Counted from the first letter of the stretch, positions 41,955 to 52,084 are shown. The stretch: DNA of 64,000 nucleotides from Ruminococcus flavefaciens (GCA_902777125.1 CACYSQ010000001.1:62001-126000), one strand, 5' to 3'. Notes: a model not told the origin generated them from the sequence alone. Made by a program: numbers and translations.

Positions 41955-44930
41955 TTGTTACAGCTTAAAGAGATAATCAAGGATTACGGCAGCGGCGAAA
42001 CCAAGGTCAGAGCCCTCAACGGCGTGGATATCACCTTCCGCGAGAATGAGTTTGTGGCTATACTCGGACATTCCGGCTGCGGTAAGACAACATTGCTGAA
42101 CATTATCGGCGGACTCGATCACTATACTTCGGGTGACCTCATCATCAACGGAGTCTCGACAAAAAAATACAAGGACAGAGACTGGGACGCCTACCGTAAC
42201 CACTCGATAGGCTTCATCTTCCAGAGCTATAACCTAATACCGCATCAGACCGTTCTCTCGAACGTTGAGCTTGCCCTCACGATATCGGGCGTTTCAAAGT
42301 CCGAGCGCCGCAAGAGAGCTAAGGAAGCCCTCGAAAAGGTGGGTCTCGGCAATCAGCTCCACAAAAAGCCGAACCAGATGTCCGGCGGACAGATGCAGCG
42401 TGTCGCTATCGCAAGAGCTCTCATCAACAATCCGGATATACTCCTTGCCGATGAGCCGACCGGTGCGCTCGACAGCGAGACCAGTATTCAGGTAATGGAG
42501 CTCCTCAAGGAGATCGCCAAGGATAAGCTGGTTATAATGGTAACTCATAACCCCGAGCTCGCCGAGCAGTACGCGACCCGTATCGTCCGTATCAAGGACG
42601 GTCAGCTCACCAGCGACAGTGACCCTTTCACTCCCGAGAAGGCTGACGAGCCGGTCAAGGCTAAGAAAAAGCGCGTTTCGATGTCCTTCTTCACCGCGGT
42701 ATCGCTCTCCCTCAACAACCTCATGACCAAAAAGGGAAGAACTCTCCTGACCGCGTTCGCAGGCTCTATCGGTATCATCGGCATCGCCCTGATACTCTCG
42801 CTTTCTACCGGTATCAATGAGTATATCGACCATGTTCAGGAGGAAACGCTATCCTCCTATCCGATAACGATAGAACGTGAATCCACCGATACCTCCGAGC
42901 TTTTCAAGACCATGTTCGGCGGCACCGACCCTGTCGAGCACGACCCGAATGACCCTCCCGAGACCGTCTACGCCGGCACGGAGATGTACGATATGCTCAA
43001 CAGCATGAATACCTCCGCAAAGCAGGTCAACAACATGGTGAAGTTCAAGAAGTATGTGGACTCCAACGCCACCATAAAGGAAAAATCCAACGCCATTTCA
43101 TACGGATATGACGTAAACATGACCGTTTTCAGCAAGGACGAGAACGGCGTTATCGTGAAATCCGACCTCAATGAGATATACGCAAAGGCTATGGGCATGG
43201 AGGACATGATGGACTCCAATCCGCTGCTCTCCGGTTCAGGAAACGGTATGTCCGCGATGTGGAACGTCGATATCTGGGAGGAGCTTCTCCCCTCGGACGA
43301 CGGAACAGACATCAATCCGCTCATATATGAGCAGTACCAGCTCGTCAAGGGCACATGGCCGCAGAATTACGACGAGGTAGTTGTAGTCCTCGACGAGAAC
43401 AACGAGATACCCGACATGATAACCTATACTCTCGGTCTCAAATCCGCTGACGGCTTCGGCGATATCATCAAGGCTGCCATGAGAGGCGAGGAGATAAAGG
43501 ACTACGGCGTTACGAAGTGGAGCTTCGATGACCTCATGAACAAGGAGTATAAGCTGATACTTCCCTGCGAATACTACGAGGCACCCTCCAACGGCAGAGG
43601 TGGTTATACCGACCTTTCAAGGAGCCAGTCCGGTATCGAGCTGCTCTACAACAACGACAATATCGGCATAAAGCTCAAGGTCGTAGGCTTCATCAAGCCC
43701 ACTCCCGATTCAAAGGTCTCCATGATAAGAGGCTACATCGGCTACACCAAGGCTCTTACCGACCACATCATCGAGAAAACTGCTTCAAGCGATATCATAA
43801 TGGCTCAGGTCAACGACCATGAGAACGACCTCCTCACAGGCAAGAAATTCCGTACCGACGACTACGTTGAGCCAACTGCCGCTGAAAAGACTGCCTCCGC
43901 AAAGGATTACATCAAGTCCGCAAGCACTGCCGAAAAGGCTGATGTTGCAAGGTTCGTGCTCAGCCAGCCCAGTCAGGAGGAGCTCGACAAAATGGTCGAG
44001 GACGCTATGAAGCCCGAAAACAGGAAGAAGCTCTTTGAGGATATCAAGGGGCTTGCAGTACGCGGCGGTACAGGTGCAAAGGACGCCGAGGCTGTTGTAA
44101 AGGCTCTCGAGGGGCTCAGCGACGATCAGTTCGAGCAGTTTGCGCCGGATATCCTCCGCAATATACTGCCATTCAAGTACGCTGCCGATAAGGCGGGCGA
44201 GCTCTCGCAGTTCACCGAGAATGAGCTTGCCGATAAGCTCGGCGGATTGAAGATATCCGACGAGACCTACGTTTTGATATTCGACACCTTCATTCCCGAG
44301 GAGATATCCGACCTCAGATACGAGGACGTTATCCGCAAGCTCGGCTATGCTGACCCGGAGGACCCTGCAAAGATAAGGATATTCGCAAAGTCATTCTCCG
44401 ACAAGGACGACATCGAGGACGAGATATCCGATTACAACGATGCCTGCGAGGACGAGGCTGACGTTATCCACTATACCGATTTCGTAAAGCTCCTTATGTC
44501 CTCAGTTACGAACATCATCACCGGTATATCCTATCTGCTCATTGCCTTTGTTGGAATATCCCTTGTGGTATCCTCGATAATGATAGGAATAATCACCTAT
44601 ATCTCCGTGCTCGAACGTACCCGCGAGATAGGCATACTCCGAGCGATAGGCGCATCGAAGCACGACGTTTCCACCGTGTTCAATGCGGAGACCCTGCTTG
44701 TCGGACTTGCGGCAGGTCTAATAGGAATAGGCGTTTCGGTGCTGCTTACCATACCGATAAACCTCATAATCCACAGCGTGACCAACCTTGATACACTCCG
44801 TGCCCATGTGCCGGTAGTCGCCGCAGTAATACTTGTTGCGATAAGTATGTTCCTGACGTTCATTGCAGGACTTATCCCGTCAAGAGTCGCCGCTAAAAAG
44901 GACCCCGTAGTCGCACTGAGAACAGAATAA
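41955..44930 (+). CDS. MacB-like ABC transporter, ATPase fused to FtsX-type permease
   Basis: A 991-residue protein starting at TTG 41955 behind AAAGGG. The N-terminal ATPase (about 1-225) has Walker [10 protein letters not shown], signature [15 protein letters not shown] and Walker [15 protein letters not shown], all of the LolD/MacB type. After a linker come a membrane helix (about 260-285), a very large extracytoplasmic region (about 290-850) and three helices of an FtsX domain ([25 protein letters not shown]). Fused ATPase-permeases of this sort use ATP to drive work outside the membrane (export of peptides or lipoproteins, or antibiotic stress response). No partner gene is adjacent. The outer region is rich in Asp/Glu. 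Confidence 0.93.
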   Translation: MLQLKEIIKDYGSGETKVRALNGVDITFRENEFVAILGHSGCGKTTLLNIIGGLDHYTSGDLIINGVSTKKYKDRDWDAYRNHSIGFIFQSYNLIPHQTVLSNVELALTISGVSKSERRKRAKEALEKVGLGNQLHKKPNQMSGGQMQRVAIARALINNPDILLADEPTGALDSETSIQVMELLKEIAKDKLVIMVTHNPELAEQYATRIVRIKDGQLTSDSDPFTPEKADEPVKAKKKRVSMSFFTAVSLSLNNLMTKKGRTLLTAFAGSIGIIGIALILSLSTGINEYIDHVQEETLSSYPITIERESTDTSELFKTMFGGTDPVEHDPNDPPETVYAGTEMYDMLNSMNTSAKQVNNMVKFKKYVDSNATIKEKSNAISYGYDVNMTVFSKDENGVIVKSDLNEIYAKAMGMEDMMDSNPLLSGSGNGMSAMWNVDIWEELLPSDDGTDINPLIYEQYQLVKGTWPQNYDEVVVVLDENNEIPDMITYTLGLKSADGFGDIIKAAMRGEEIKDYGVTKWSFDDLMNKEYKLILPCEYYEAPSNGRGGYTDLSRSQSGIELLYNNDNIGIKLKVVGFIKPTPDSKVSMIRGYIGYTKALTDHIIEKTASSDIIMAQVNDHENDLLTGKKFRTDDYVEPTAAEKTASAKDYIKSASTAEKADVARFVLSQPSQEELDKMVEDAMKPENRKKLFEDIKGLAVRGGTGAKDAEAVVKALEGLSDDQFEQFAPDILRNILPFKYAADKAGELSQFTENELADKLGGLKISDETYVLIFDTFIPEEISDLRYEDVIRKLGYADPEDPAKIRIFAKSFSDKDDIEDEISDYNDACEDEADVIHYTDFVKLLMSSVTNIITGISYLLIAFVGISLVVSSIMIGIITYISVLERTREIGILRAIGASKHDVSTVFNAETLLVGLAAGLIGIGVSVLLTIPINLIIHSVTNLDTLRAHVPVVAAVILVAISMFLTFIAGLIPSRVAAKKDPVVALRTE

Positions 44931-44934
44931 AAAC

Positions 44935-44966
44935 AAGCTTCCCGGAAATATTTCGGGGAGCTTTTC
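44935..44966 (+). terminator. Terminator after the ABC transporter
   Basis: Stem AAGCTTCCCGG with CGGGGAGCTT around an AAATATTT loop, followed by TTTT. Beyond it are two more small inverted repeats (ATTGCAGG at 44968 with CCTGCAAT at 44992; GTCCGCC/GGCGGAC at 45012-45029) before the convergent peptidase gene. Confidence 0.65.
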
Positions 44967-45055
44967 AATTGCAGGGCGGCGAAATGCTGCTCCTGCAATG
45001 TTTTCAGATCCGTCCGCCGTCAGGCGGACACAACAATTCTCAATTAAATCAAGTC

Positions 45056-46696
45056 TTATTCCAGCGTATCAGCGTAGTCCCTTATTTCCTTTGAGAGCGT
45101 CTTTATGTAGTTCTTCGACATAACGTCGCTGAAGCCGCACTTTTCAAGAGTTTCGCAGAAGAATGTATCGTAGGAATAAGGTGAGACCTTCGAGAGCTTT
45201 TCGTACATTTTCAGCGCCTTTTCCGGCGATTTCTGAAGCTCTCTCCATATATCGAATGCGGCGAGTGCGGAGGTGCCGTAGCTCAGGTAATATCCGGGTG
45301 ATTCAAAGATATGGTTGATCTCATAGAAGCTGACCGAGAGGTTGCCGTCAGCGATATCATGCCATATATCGACAACGTCCTGCGGAGTGAGGGTGTCGCG
45401 CTGCGAAAGGACGGTACACTCGAATTTACCGATAGTGAAGCCGCCTATGATAGAATCGAGCATATCTATTACCCTGTAAGCCTTCATAGCCGTGGCTTTA
45501 TCGCCGAAAATGTCGTCGTAGAACTGCGTGAACAGGAACTCGAAGCCCTGGGACTGTATCTCTGCAACGTCCACGCAGAATGCCGGATTGAAGGGTTTTC
45601 CGCCGCTTGCATAGCAGGAATAGAAGTGACCGAATTCATGTATTGATGTGCTGAGTGCTTGCAGATCATTCTGTTTGTTGACGAAGATAAAGGCGTCCTC
45701 GGTCGCTGTGAGCTCGACCGTGAATGAGCCGTTGTAAGCGTCCTCATCGGAGGTGATACAGAAAAGCTCATCGTCGATTATCTTGTTGGCGTACTTCTGT
45801 ATATCCGAATTGAGCTTCGGAGAATACTTCTTTATAATGTCAAATGGTTCGCCGTCCACATCGGCCTTCTCGTAGAGTATATCATCAGCGCCGTCGAGGC
45901 TTATGAAAGATCTGCCGAGGTACATATACGCCGAGTAGATCTCATCGAGGACCACATCGGAAAGCTCTATAGCAAGCTCAGGGGAGAAGTCTCTGCCGTA
46001 ATTGAGGAACAGGGTGTCGTAGTCATCCTCGGAAAGGATATCGAGGTATATCTCGGCACAGCGGAGCTCCTTTTCGTCGATGTCCATGTCCTCGTCGTCA
46101 TAGATGTCGTAGTATTCATCGAGGCGTTCATCGGAAAGGTCGAAGTCCACTCTGGTATAGCCCTCGACTCTTTTTGGGGTCATATAGTAGGGGGTGTAAT
46201 AATCAATATCATCGTCTGTGAGCAGATCCTTGACGAGGTCCTTGTATTCGGCATTTTCGCTGCATCGGGTGAATGCGAGCTTTGCGAGGTTGTTGAAGAT
46301 GTTGTAATCGACCAAGGTGGCATCGTATTCAGCCTCAAGCTCCTCGTTGTCGAAATCGAGGTAATAGTTCAGACAGCTCCTTGCGTTTGAGTCCTCCAGC
46401 TTTTTGTGGGCAGTGAGGATATTGTCGATATCCTTTTTGACCTTTTCGCGGTTGCCCGGCTTCTTGATATCGTCGAGAAGATCGGTTATGTACGGACGGT
46501 AGTCGTCAAGGTCTATCGGCTCATATGGGACAGTCAGACTGTCAAGGTCGATATCCATATGCTCTCTGCCGGAGGGCTCTTCCTTTACGGAGGAGGTGCT
46601 TGTCTTGCTGATGCTTCCGCTGTTATCGGTGCAGGAAAGGAGGCTGAACGGCAGTGCAGCAGCGATAATGAAGGCTAATATTCGTGATTTTTTCAT
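45056..46696 (-). CDS. M3-like zinc metallopeptidase, lipoprotein
   Basis: A 546-residue protein. Start at ATG 46696 behind AAAGGA, with a signal peptide ending LLSCTD (lipobox LLSC), so it is probably anchored outside the membrane. The zinc site is HEFGH (about residue 353), with the third ligand Glu probably in AEIQSQGFEFL about 25 residues further, as in oligoendopeptidase F (M3). The region before is mainly helical and very acidic. It probably trims extracellular peptides. It lies 13 bp after the HAD gene on the same strand and could be at the end of the riboflavin transcript, although its function is unrelated. Confidence 0.85.
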   Translation of the reverse strand: MKKSRILAFIIAAALPFSLLSCTDNSGSISKTSTSSVKEEPSGREHMDIDLDSLTVPYEPIDLDDYRPYITDLLDDIKKPGNREKVKKDIDNILTAHKKLEDSNARSCLNYYLDFDNEELEAEYDATLVDYNIFNNLAKLAFTRCSENAEYKDLVKDLLTDDDIDYYTPYYMTPKRVEGYTRVDFDLSDERLDEYYDIYDDEDMDIDEKELRCAEIYLDILSEDDYDTLFLNYGRDFSPELAIELSDVVLDEIYSAYMYLGRSFISLDGADDILYEKADVDGEPFDIIKKYSPKLNSDIQKYANKIIDDELFCITSDEDAYNGSFTVELTATEDAFIFVNKQNDLQALSTSIHEFGHFYSCYASGGKPFNPAFCVDVAEIQSQGFEFLFTQFYDDIFGDKATAMKAYRVIDMLDSIIGGFTIGKFECTVLSQRDTLTPQDVVDIWHDIADGNLSVSFYEINHIFESPGYYLSYGTSALAAFDIWRELQKSPEKALKMYEKLSKVSPYSYDTFFCETLEKCGFSDVMSKNYIKTLSKEIRDYADTLE

Positions 46697-46709
46697 TTCT
46701 GATCCTTTC

Positions 46710-47363
46710 TCAGATAAGTGCGGCGACTGCTTCCGGGATATCGGCGGGACTTGCAGCGATAACGTCCGCCGCAGCAAGCTCCTTCATGCTGCCGTAGCCG
46801 TAGGCACAGCCTATGGACAGCAGACCGTTCTCGGTCGCAGTCTCGATGTCGTGGAAGCGATCCCCTATAACTATGAACGGCGGCTCGTGCAGGGGAGAGA
46901 ATACGCGGAATATCTGATATTTCGGGAGAAAATCGTACTCCTCGCAGCAGTAGAAGAAGTCGAAGAAGCGGTCGAGCCGGAAGGCTTTGCGGTGACGCTC
47001 CATGTAGGCTATCCTGCAATTGCTGAGGAAAATGAGAGTATGTCCCTGAGCTTTGAGCCGGGAGAGCATATCCTCGACGCCCTCAAAGAGAGCGCCCTCG
47101 CCGTTCTCAACTCGCCGTGCCATGTCATCGCCGAGCATTTTACGCGCTTTTTCCCTTATCTCAGGGGAGAGCTCCGGGTGGAACTGTTCCCACATATCGG
47201 TTGAATTGAAGCCCAGCCAGCGGCTTATCTCGGGGTCGGAGTATTCCTTTTCCTCAATGAAGCCGTTGTCCGAGAGCCACTTCATAGTGTCCCGGAAAGC
47301 GGGAGCGTATGTCCGCATGGATTCGTGGATAGTACCGTCATAGTCAAAGATGAGGCTTGCCAT
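46710..47363 (-). CDS. HAD family phosphatase, coupled to ribH
   Basis: A 217-residue haloacid dehalogenase-type hydrolase. Motif 1 DYDGT (7-11; nucleophile Asp 7), motif 2 FLSNC, the Lys of KYQIF and motif 4 VIGDRFHDIETA are all visible. A helical cap lies between motifs 1 and 2. Its ATG overlaps the ribH stop by one base (TAATG), so translation is coupled. Riboflavin synthesis needs a phosphatase for 5-amino-6-ribitylamino-uracil phosphate, and in other bacteria that is done by HAD enzymes; the context suggests that role, but phosphoglycolate phosphatase-like activity is equally possible from sequence alone. Confidence 0.88.
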   Translation of the reverse strand: MASLIFDYDGTIHESMRTYAPAFRDTMKWLSDNGFIEEKEYSDPEISRWLGFNSTDMWEQFHPELSPEIREKARKMLGDDMARRVENGEGALFEGVEDMLSRLKAQGHTLIFLSNCRIAYMERHRKAFRLDRFFDFFYCCEEYDFLPKYQIFRVFSPLHEPPFIVIGDRFHDIETATENGLLSIGCAYGYGSMKELAAADVIAASPADIPEAVAALI

Positions 47364-47830
47364 TAATCCTCGATCTCCCTGATGAGGTTTATCATCTCGA
47401 TAGCACCCTCAGCGCATTCGCTGCCCTTGTTGCCAGCCTTTGAGCCTGCGCGTTCGATAGCCTGCTCGATGTTCTCGGTAGTGATAACGCCGAACATGAC
47501 GGGGATACCGGTCTGGAGGGAAGCCTGAGCGATGCCCTTGGCAGCCTCATTGCAGACGAGGTCGTAGTGGGAGGTGCTTCCGCGGATTATCGCACCGAGG
47601 CAGATGACGGCATCGTACTTGCCGGACTTAGCCATTTTGGAGGCGATGAGCGGTATCTCGAAAGCGCCGGGTACCCAAGCGATGTCGATAGAATCGTCGT
47701 CAACGTCGTGGCGTTTGAGGGTATCGACCGCGCCGCCGAGGAGCTTTGAGGTTATGAACTCATTGAAACGAGCAACGACAATGCCGATGCGGACTTTTTT
47801 AGCGATAAGGTTTCCTTCGTAGGTTTTCAT
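47363..47830 (-). CDS. ribH: 6,7-dimethyl-8-ribityllumazine synthase
   Basis: A 155-residue enzyme joining 5-amino-6-ribitylamino-uracil with 3,4-dihydroxy-2-butanone 4-phosphate. Visible: [43 protein letters not shown] and the catalytic His region, [16 protein letters not shown], and NKGSECA. The protein normally forms 60-mer shells. It lies 278 bp away from the other riboflavin genes, separated by a cluster of hairpins. A GGAGAATT-type ribosome site precedes the ATG. Confidence 0.95.
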   Translation of the reverse strand: MKTYEGNLIAKKVRIGIVVARFNEFITSKLLGGAVDTLKRHDVDDDSIDIAWVPGAFEIPLIASKMAKSGKYDAVICLGAIIRGSTSHYDLVCNEAAKGIAQASLQTGIPVMFGVITTENIEQAIERAGSKAGNKGSECAEGAIEMINLIREIED

Positions 47831-47916
47831 AATAATTCTCCTTTGGTTTATTTTTGATAATCTTTCAATTGCTGCGTCCGGACTGAGTCCGGAGGCTTAT
47901 TTTTATGTACGGCTGC

Positions 47917-48095
47917 GAGGGGACGCCTTCTCTTACAAGGCGTCCCCTCTTTCAAAACAGTCCACCGGACTGTTTTGAAATTCACCCCTTGCGAGGCGCC
48001 TTGCGGAATGTGGGGCGCTGCCCCACGCCCTGCCAGAGTCTCTGCCTCTGGACTCCGCTCAAGGGAGGACCTCCCTTGAGAATCCCATTCATGGG
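47917..48095. repeat. Cluster of seven consecutive hairpins
   Basis: In 180 bp: GAGGGGACGCCTT (47917-47929 with 47937-47949); TTCAAAACAGTCC (47951-47963 with 47967-47979); GCGAGGCGCCTTGC (47991-48004); GTGGGGCGCTGCCCCAC (48010-48026); CCAGAG/CTCTGG (48033-48051); TCAAGGGAGG with its complement (48059-48079); CCCATTCATGGG (48084-48095). No reading frame explains it. It lies between ribH and the membrane protein gene and looks like a composite palindromic element. Confidence 0.7.
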
Positions 48096-48108
48096 CGAAA
48101 ACTCCGCT

Positions 48109-48624
48109 TTAATCGTTATCCCCGTCCCCGGGCAGAAGCGGATTTGTCATGTTGTGCTTGGGGTACCAGTCCGCAAGCATTTTCACGGTGTCCATGTTCT
48201 TTATGCCGATATGATACTTCACCATGTTGTTCTTCTTCCTGTTGTTGAAGTACATCGCAAGGTATTGGTCCGTGAACTCATAGCTCAGCTCTGAGACCGG
48301 AACGTAGCTCCGTTTCAGCGAAAAATTCCTGCATATGCCCTTGGAAGTGAGTATGCTGAACGTTGCAGCCGGCAGGTACACTATCTCGCAGACACCGGCG
48401 ATAAGATATATCCATTCTGTTTTTCCGGTCAGCAGCTCGATGATGAAGACAAGTAAAAATAACGCGGGAGCTATTATGCCGGCCAGCAGGGATTCGCGTG
48501 AGCCGACTAGTGCCTTTTCCTTTTCGGTCGCATAGGCGATAAGCCACTTCGTCAGCGTGAACAGTGCAACGGCGCAAAGTACGCAGAGTGCCACGAAAAA
48601 TATCTTGTCAATGATATCAGCCAT
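48109..48624 (-). CDS. Small membrane protein of unknown function in the riboflavin cluster
   Basis: A 171-residue protein with three hydrophobic helices (about residues 7-30, 45-65 and 70-92) and a C-terminal soluble part (YVPVSELSYEFTDQYLAMYF) that could be a PH-like beta domain. I do not recognise the family. It begins 10 bp after the ribBA stop on the same strand. A riboflavin transport role is conceivable from context only; it does not resemble RibU, RibM or RfnT as far as I can see. Confidence 0.75.
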   Translation of the reverse strand: MADIIDKIFFVALCVLCAVALFTLTKWLIAYATEKEKALVGSRESLLAGIIAPALFLLVFIIELLTGKTEWIYLIAGVCEIVYLPAATFSILTSKGICRNFSLKRSYVPVSELSYEFTDQYLAMYFNNRKKNNMVKYHIGIKNMDTVKMLADWYPKHNMTNPLLPGDGDND

Positions 48625-48634
48625 TTACATCACC

Positions 48635-49843
48635 TCAGTAATCAAGTATATGTCCCATTTTATCGCGTTTGGTACGCAGATAGAACAGGTCATAGGCAGT
48701 GGCGTCCATCTGTATCGGCAGACGTTCCTTTATCTCCAGTCCGAAGCCGCTCAGACCGTAGACCTTGTCGGGATTGTTCGTGAGCAGGCGGAGCGTCTTG
48801 CAGCCGAGGTCGCGGAGTATCTGTGCGCCGATGTAGTATTCGCGCATATCACCGGGAAATCCCAGCGCGAGGTTGGCTTCGAGGGTATCCATGCCCTGAT
48901 CCTGCAATTCGTAGGCACGGAGCTTGTTTATGAGACCGATGCCGCGTCCTTCCTGCCTCATGTAGAGGAGAATGCCGCGTTCCTCCTTTTCGATAGCGGT
49001 CATAGCCGCCGCGAACTGCTGACCGCAGTCGCATTTGAGCGAGCCGAAGGCGTCACCGGTAAGGCACTCCGAGTGTACGCGGCAGAGGATATCCTGACCG
49101 TCGCCGATGTCTCCCTTGACGAGTGCAACGTGGTGCTCACCGTTGAGCTTGTTGACGTAGCCGAGAGCACGGAATTCGCCGTATTTCGTGGGGAGCTTGG
49201 TGTTCGCAACGCATTCGACGAGCCTGTCGTTGCACTTGCGGTACTCCTTCAGAGCCTGAATGGTGATGAACTTCATGCCCCATTCCTTAGCTTTTTCCTG
49301 CAATTCAGCGGAACGCATCATCGTACCGTCATCGCGCATTATCTCGCAGCAGAGACCGCATTCCTTGAGCCCGGCTATCCTCATGAGGTCAACGGTCGCC
49401 TCCGTGTGACCCTCGCGTTCGAGAACGCCGTTTTTCTTTGCGGTGAGGGGGAACATATGACCCGGACGGCGGAAATCCTCCGGCCGTGAGCTCGGGTCAA
49501 CGCACATACGCGCCGTAAAGCCTCTCTCTGCCGCGGAAATGCCGGTGGTAGTGTCCACATGGTCAATGGACACGGTAAAGGCAGTCGAGTGGTTGTCTGT
49601 GTTGTAGTCCACCATCTGCGGAAGGTGGAGCCTGTGGCAGAGCTCGATGCTCATGGGCATACAGATGAGACCCTTTGCGTGAGCCGCCATGAAGTTGACG
49701 TTCTCGGTCGTTGCGAACTGAGCCGCGCATATCATGTCACCCTCGTTTTCGCGGTCCTCATCGTCTGTGACGAGGATTATCTCGCCGTTTCTGAGAGCCT
49801 CGCAGGCTTCTTCAATGGTGTTGTACTGAAAGCTTTCAGTCAT
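48635..49843 (-). CDS. ribBA: Bifunctional DHBP synthase / GTP cyclohydrolase II
   Basis: A 402-residue enzyme providing both precursors of riboflavin. The N-terminal DHBP synthase half (1 to about 200) has [23 protein letters not shown] and GHTEATVDL; the GTP cyclohydrolase II half has [20 protein letters not shown] (three zinc Cys), [16 protein letters not shown] and NNPDK. Length is normal. AGGAGGT precedes the ATG. A gap of 133 bp separates it from ribE. Confidence 0.96.
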   Translation of the reverse strand: MTESFQYNTIEEACEALRNGEIILVTDDEDRENEGDMICAAQFATTENVNFMAAHAKGLICMPMSIELCHRLHLPQMVDYNTDNHSTAFTVSIDHVDTTTGISAAERGFTARMCVDPSSRPEDFRRPGHMFPLTAKKNGVLEREGHTEATVDLMRIAGLKECGLCCEIMRDDGTMMRSAELQEKAKEWGMKFITIQALKEYRKCNDRLVECVANTKLPTKYGEFRALGYVNKLNGEHHVALVKGDIGDGQDILCRVHSECLTGDAFGSLKCDCGQQFAAAMTAIEKEERGILLYMRQEGRGIGLINKLRAYELQDQGMDTLEANLALGFPGDMREYYIGAQILRDLGCKTLRLLTNNPDKVYGLSGFGLEIKERLPIQMDATAYDLFYLRTKRDKMGHILDY

Positions 49844-49976
49844 CAGATTACCTCCTGAATGATTTTATTTATCCTGATCTCCGAATATAATGATCAGATT
49901 TTTGATGCTGTCCTCCACGTATTCTCCGAATCCAAAGCGGTATGTAAACTTTTCGCTGTTTTTCTCATATCACACC
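49844..49976 (-). other. Spacer between ribE and ribBA with a relic-like frame
   Basis: No normal gene. On the minus strand one frame after ribE reads KFTYRFGFGEYVEDSIKNLI and ends at a TAA near 49870; it lacks a standard start codon at a ribosome site. A competing frame from ATG 49968 (behind GAGGTG) encodes 24 residues starting MRKTAKSL. Either may be a degenerate or leader gene. Confidence 0.35.
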
Positions 49977-50624
49977 TCAGAATCCGTTCTTTGCCAGAAA
50001 ATCCATTGTGATGCCGCCGGAGGAAGTCTCCTCCTCAGCCGGTTTCATCAGCTTTTCGACGTATTTTCCGATTATGTCATTTTCAAGGTTGACCGTGTCG
50101 CCGGCTTTTTTGTGTGAAAGAACGGTCTGTGCGGCTGTGTGGGGGATTATGGAGACGCTGAACGTCCCCTCCGTGACCCTTGCCACAGTGAGACTGATGC
50201 CGTCAATGGCTATCGAGCCTTTTTCCACGATATACCGCATTATCCCGGGCGGTGCCGAGACCGTGTACCATTGAGCGATGCCGTCCTTTTTAATGTCGGT
50301 TATCGTGCCTGTGCCGTCGATGTGACCGGAGACGATGTGCCCTCCGAAACGTCCTCCGGCAGCCATTGCGCGTTCGAGGTCAACGGGACTGCCGCTCCTG
50401 AGACTTCCCAGCGATGAACGGCTGAGAGTCTCGTTCATGACGTCCGCCCGGAAGCTGTCCCTGCCGAGCTCAGTGACCGTGAGGCATACACCGTTTACGG
50501 CGATGCTGTCCCCGAGCTTAGTGCCTTCAAGGACGGTATGAGCCTGTATTTCGATGAATGAGGAGGTGCTGCCCCTCTGGACGGAGCGTACTGTTCCGAC
50601 CTCCTCGACTATTCCTGTGAACAT
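49977..50624 (-). CDS. ribE: Riboflavin synthase, alpha chain
   Basis: A 215-residue enzyme that dismutates two lumazine molecules to riboflavin. It shows the internal duplication of lumazine-binding domains: MFTGIVEEVGTV, NGVCLTV and VSGHIDGTG in the first, and GSIAIDGISLTVA and NLENDIIGKYVEK in the second. The start overlaps the ribD stop by one base (TAATG). Length is normal. Confidence 0.96.
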   Translation of the reverse strand: MFTGIVEEVGTVRSVQRGSTSSFIEIQAHTVLEGTKLGDSIAVNGVCLTVTELGRDSFRADVMNETLSRSSLGSLRSGSPVDLERAMAAGGRFGGHIVSGHIDGTGTITDIKKDGIAQWYTVSAPPGIMRYIVEKGSIAIDGISLTVARVTEGTFSVSIIPHTAAQTVLSHKKAGDTVNLENDIIGKYVEKLMKPAEEETSSGGITMDFLAKNGF

Positions 50625-51745
50625 TAACTGTAAGCCACCCTTCCTTCTATGAGGATATCCTCGCCGATACGGCTTATCTGCGTGCTTTCGAGCCTGTAGG
50701 CATCATCGGGAATGCAAACTCCCGTGCCCTCGACAGGCGTTTTCGCATCGCGTCCGCCGAAAATTTTCGGTGCGATGTAAGCTTTGACCCGGTTCACGAG
50801 CTTGTGCCGGAAAAGGCTCTCGATGAGCTCTCCGCCGCCCTCCGCGAGTACGCTGTCAATATTCATTTCGCGGAGCTTCAGCATTAATGTGTAGAGGTCA
50901 ACGTGACCGCCGTTTGGCTTTGTCGAAATGACAGTACAGCCCATTTCCTCGAGGATATGCCTTTTTTCGTTTTTGCCGTGGCCATTCTTTTTATCATAGC
51001 TCATAGCTGCAATGATAGTGGGAACGTCCTTTGCGGTCCTGACGATATTGCTTTCAAGGGGTATCCTCAGCTGTGAATCGCAGATTATCCTTATCGGATT
51101 TCTTCCGTTTTCGAGACGGCAGGTGAGAAGCGGGTCGTCCGCAAGAACGGTCCCGATACCAGCCATTATCGCGCTGTGCCGCAGCCTTTCGCGCTGTACA
51201 TCGAGCCTTGCCGCTTCACCGGTTATCCACTTGGACTCGCCTGTGCGTGTGGCTATCTTGCCGTCAAGTGTCATGGCATATTTCGCCGTGACAAAGGGGA
51301 ATTTTGTGGTTATCCAGTGGAAGAAGATCTCGTTAATAGCGTCGCATTCCTCGCGGAGAACGTCTTCCGTCACCTCGATACCGTGCTCGCGGAGAATTCT
51401 CACGCCCTTTCCGGAAACGAGAGGGTTCGGGTCGGCTGAGCCGATGAAAACGCGCCTGATACCGTGGGCAATGACCGCGTCCGTGCAGGGCGGCTGCTTG
51501 CCGTGGTGACAGCAGGGCTCAAGGGTGACGTACATATCAGCGCCGGAACAGTCGATGCCGTTCTCGTCGCAGTAGGCGAAAGCTGTGCGTTCAGCGTGAA
51601 GATCGCCGTATTTTTTGTGCCAGCCCTCGCCGATTATTTTGCCGTCACGAACAATGACGGCTCCGACCATAGGGTTAGGGGAGGTGAAGCCCATGCCGCG
51701 CTGTGCGAGCTCGATGGCTTTCCGCATATAATCTTCGTGTTCCAT
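50624..51745 (-). CDS. ribD: Bifunctional riboflavin deaminase / reductase
   Basis: A 373-residue enzyme with an N-terminal zinc deaminase (HAERTAF with catalytic Glu; EPCCHHGKQPPCTDAV) and a C-terminal reductase (SKWITGEAARLDVQRER; VLAEGGGELIESLF). It carries out steps 2 and 3 after GTP cyclohydrolase II. The start is at ATG 51745 behind GGAGGT; longer in-frame sequence upstream lies in the riboswitch terminator. It is the first gene of the riboflavin transcript. Confidence 0.96.
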   Translation of the reverse strand: MEHEDYMRKAIELAQRGMGFTSPNPMVGAVIVRDGKIIGEGWHKKYGDLHAERTAFAYCDENGIDCSGADMYVTLEPCCHHGKQPPCTDAVIAHGIRRVFIGSADPNPLVSGKGVRILREHGIEVTEDVLREECDAINEIFFHWITTKFPFVTAKYAMTLDGKIATRTGESKWITGEAARLDVQRERLRHSAIMAGIGTVLADDPLLTCRLENGRNPIRIICDSQLRIPLESNIVRTAKDVPTIIAAMSYDKKNGHGKNEKRHILEEMGCTVISTKPNGGHVDLYTLMLKLREMNIDSVLAEGGGELIESLFRHKLVNRVKAYIAPKIFGGRDAKTPVEGTGVCIPDDAYRLESTQISRIGEDILIEGRVAYS

Positions 51746-51757
51746 AGAGACCTCCGG

Positions 51758-51785
51758 TAAAACAAAAAGCCCCGTAATTCGGGGC
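51758..51785 (-). terminator. Riboswitch expression-platform terminator
   Basis: On the minus strand GCCCCG-AATTA-CGGGGC (51769-51785) followed by TTTTTGTTTT, 13 bp before the ribD ribosome site. FMN binding to the aptamer upstream should favour this terminator. Confidence 0.85.
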
Positions 51786-51809
51786 AAATGGGACAATATA
51801 CACAAGTAC

Positions 51810-51919
51810 ATCTTCTCACATCCGGACTATACCGTCGGCTCCGGGATCGCACCGGATCAACCGCAAAGCGGCTCGCAGGCTTTAACTGCCGGTAGGGAAT
51901 TTCACCCTGCCCTGAAGAT
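51810..51919 (-). promoter_or_regulatory. FMN riboswitch (RFN element)
   Basis: All conserved blocks of the FMN aptamer are visible on the minus strand: GGGCAGGGTGAAATTCCC, CTACCGGCAGT, AAAGCCTGCGAGCC, GATCCGGTG, GGAGCCGACGGT and ATAGTCCGGATG, closed by P1 ATCTTC/GAAGAT (51914-51919 with 51810-51815). It precedes ribD, with an intrinsic terminator in between, so it should stop transcription when FMN is high. Confidence 0.95.
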
Positions 51920-52049
51920 AGTTGTAGGTTATAAAAGAGCCGCTTTGCCGCCTGACGGAAAAGCCTCCGTGTGCGAAAGCAGACTTGCGCCTTGTAAGGA
52001 GTAAGCGAGCTTGCGAGCGGCAGCGTGGAAGGGCGCACAGGCTCTGTGC

Positions 52050-52084
52050 CTGCCGGTAGGGAATCTCACCCTGCCCTGAAGATA
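52050..52084 (-). repeat. Partial second copy of the FMN riboswitch
   Basis: Thirty-five bases equal to 51886-51920 except for one change: the P1 left strand, the P2 hairpin block GGGCAGGGTGAGATTCCC and the CCGGCAG that follows. The rest of the aptamer is missing; about 130 bp of unrelated sequence lie between the two copies. Confidence 0.8.

Noticed and set aside
47890-48294. Possible small proteins across the hairpin cluster
   Set aside because: The frame is broken into palindromes and runs into the antisense of the membrane protein gene; no protein-like character.
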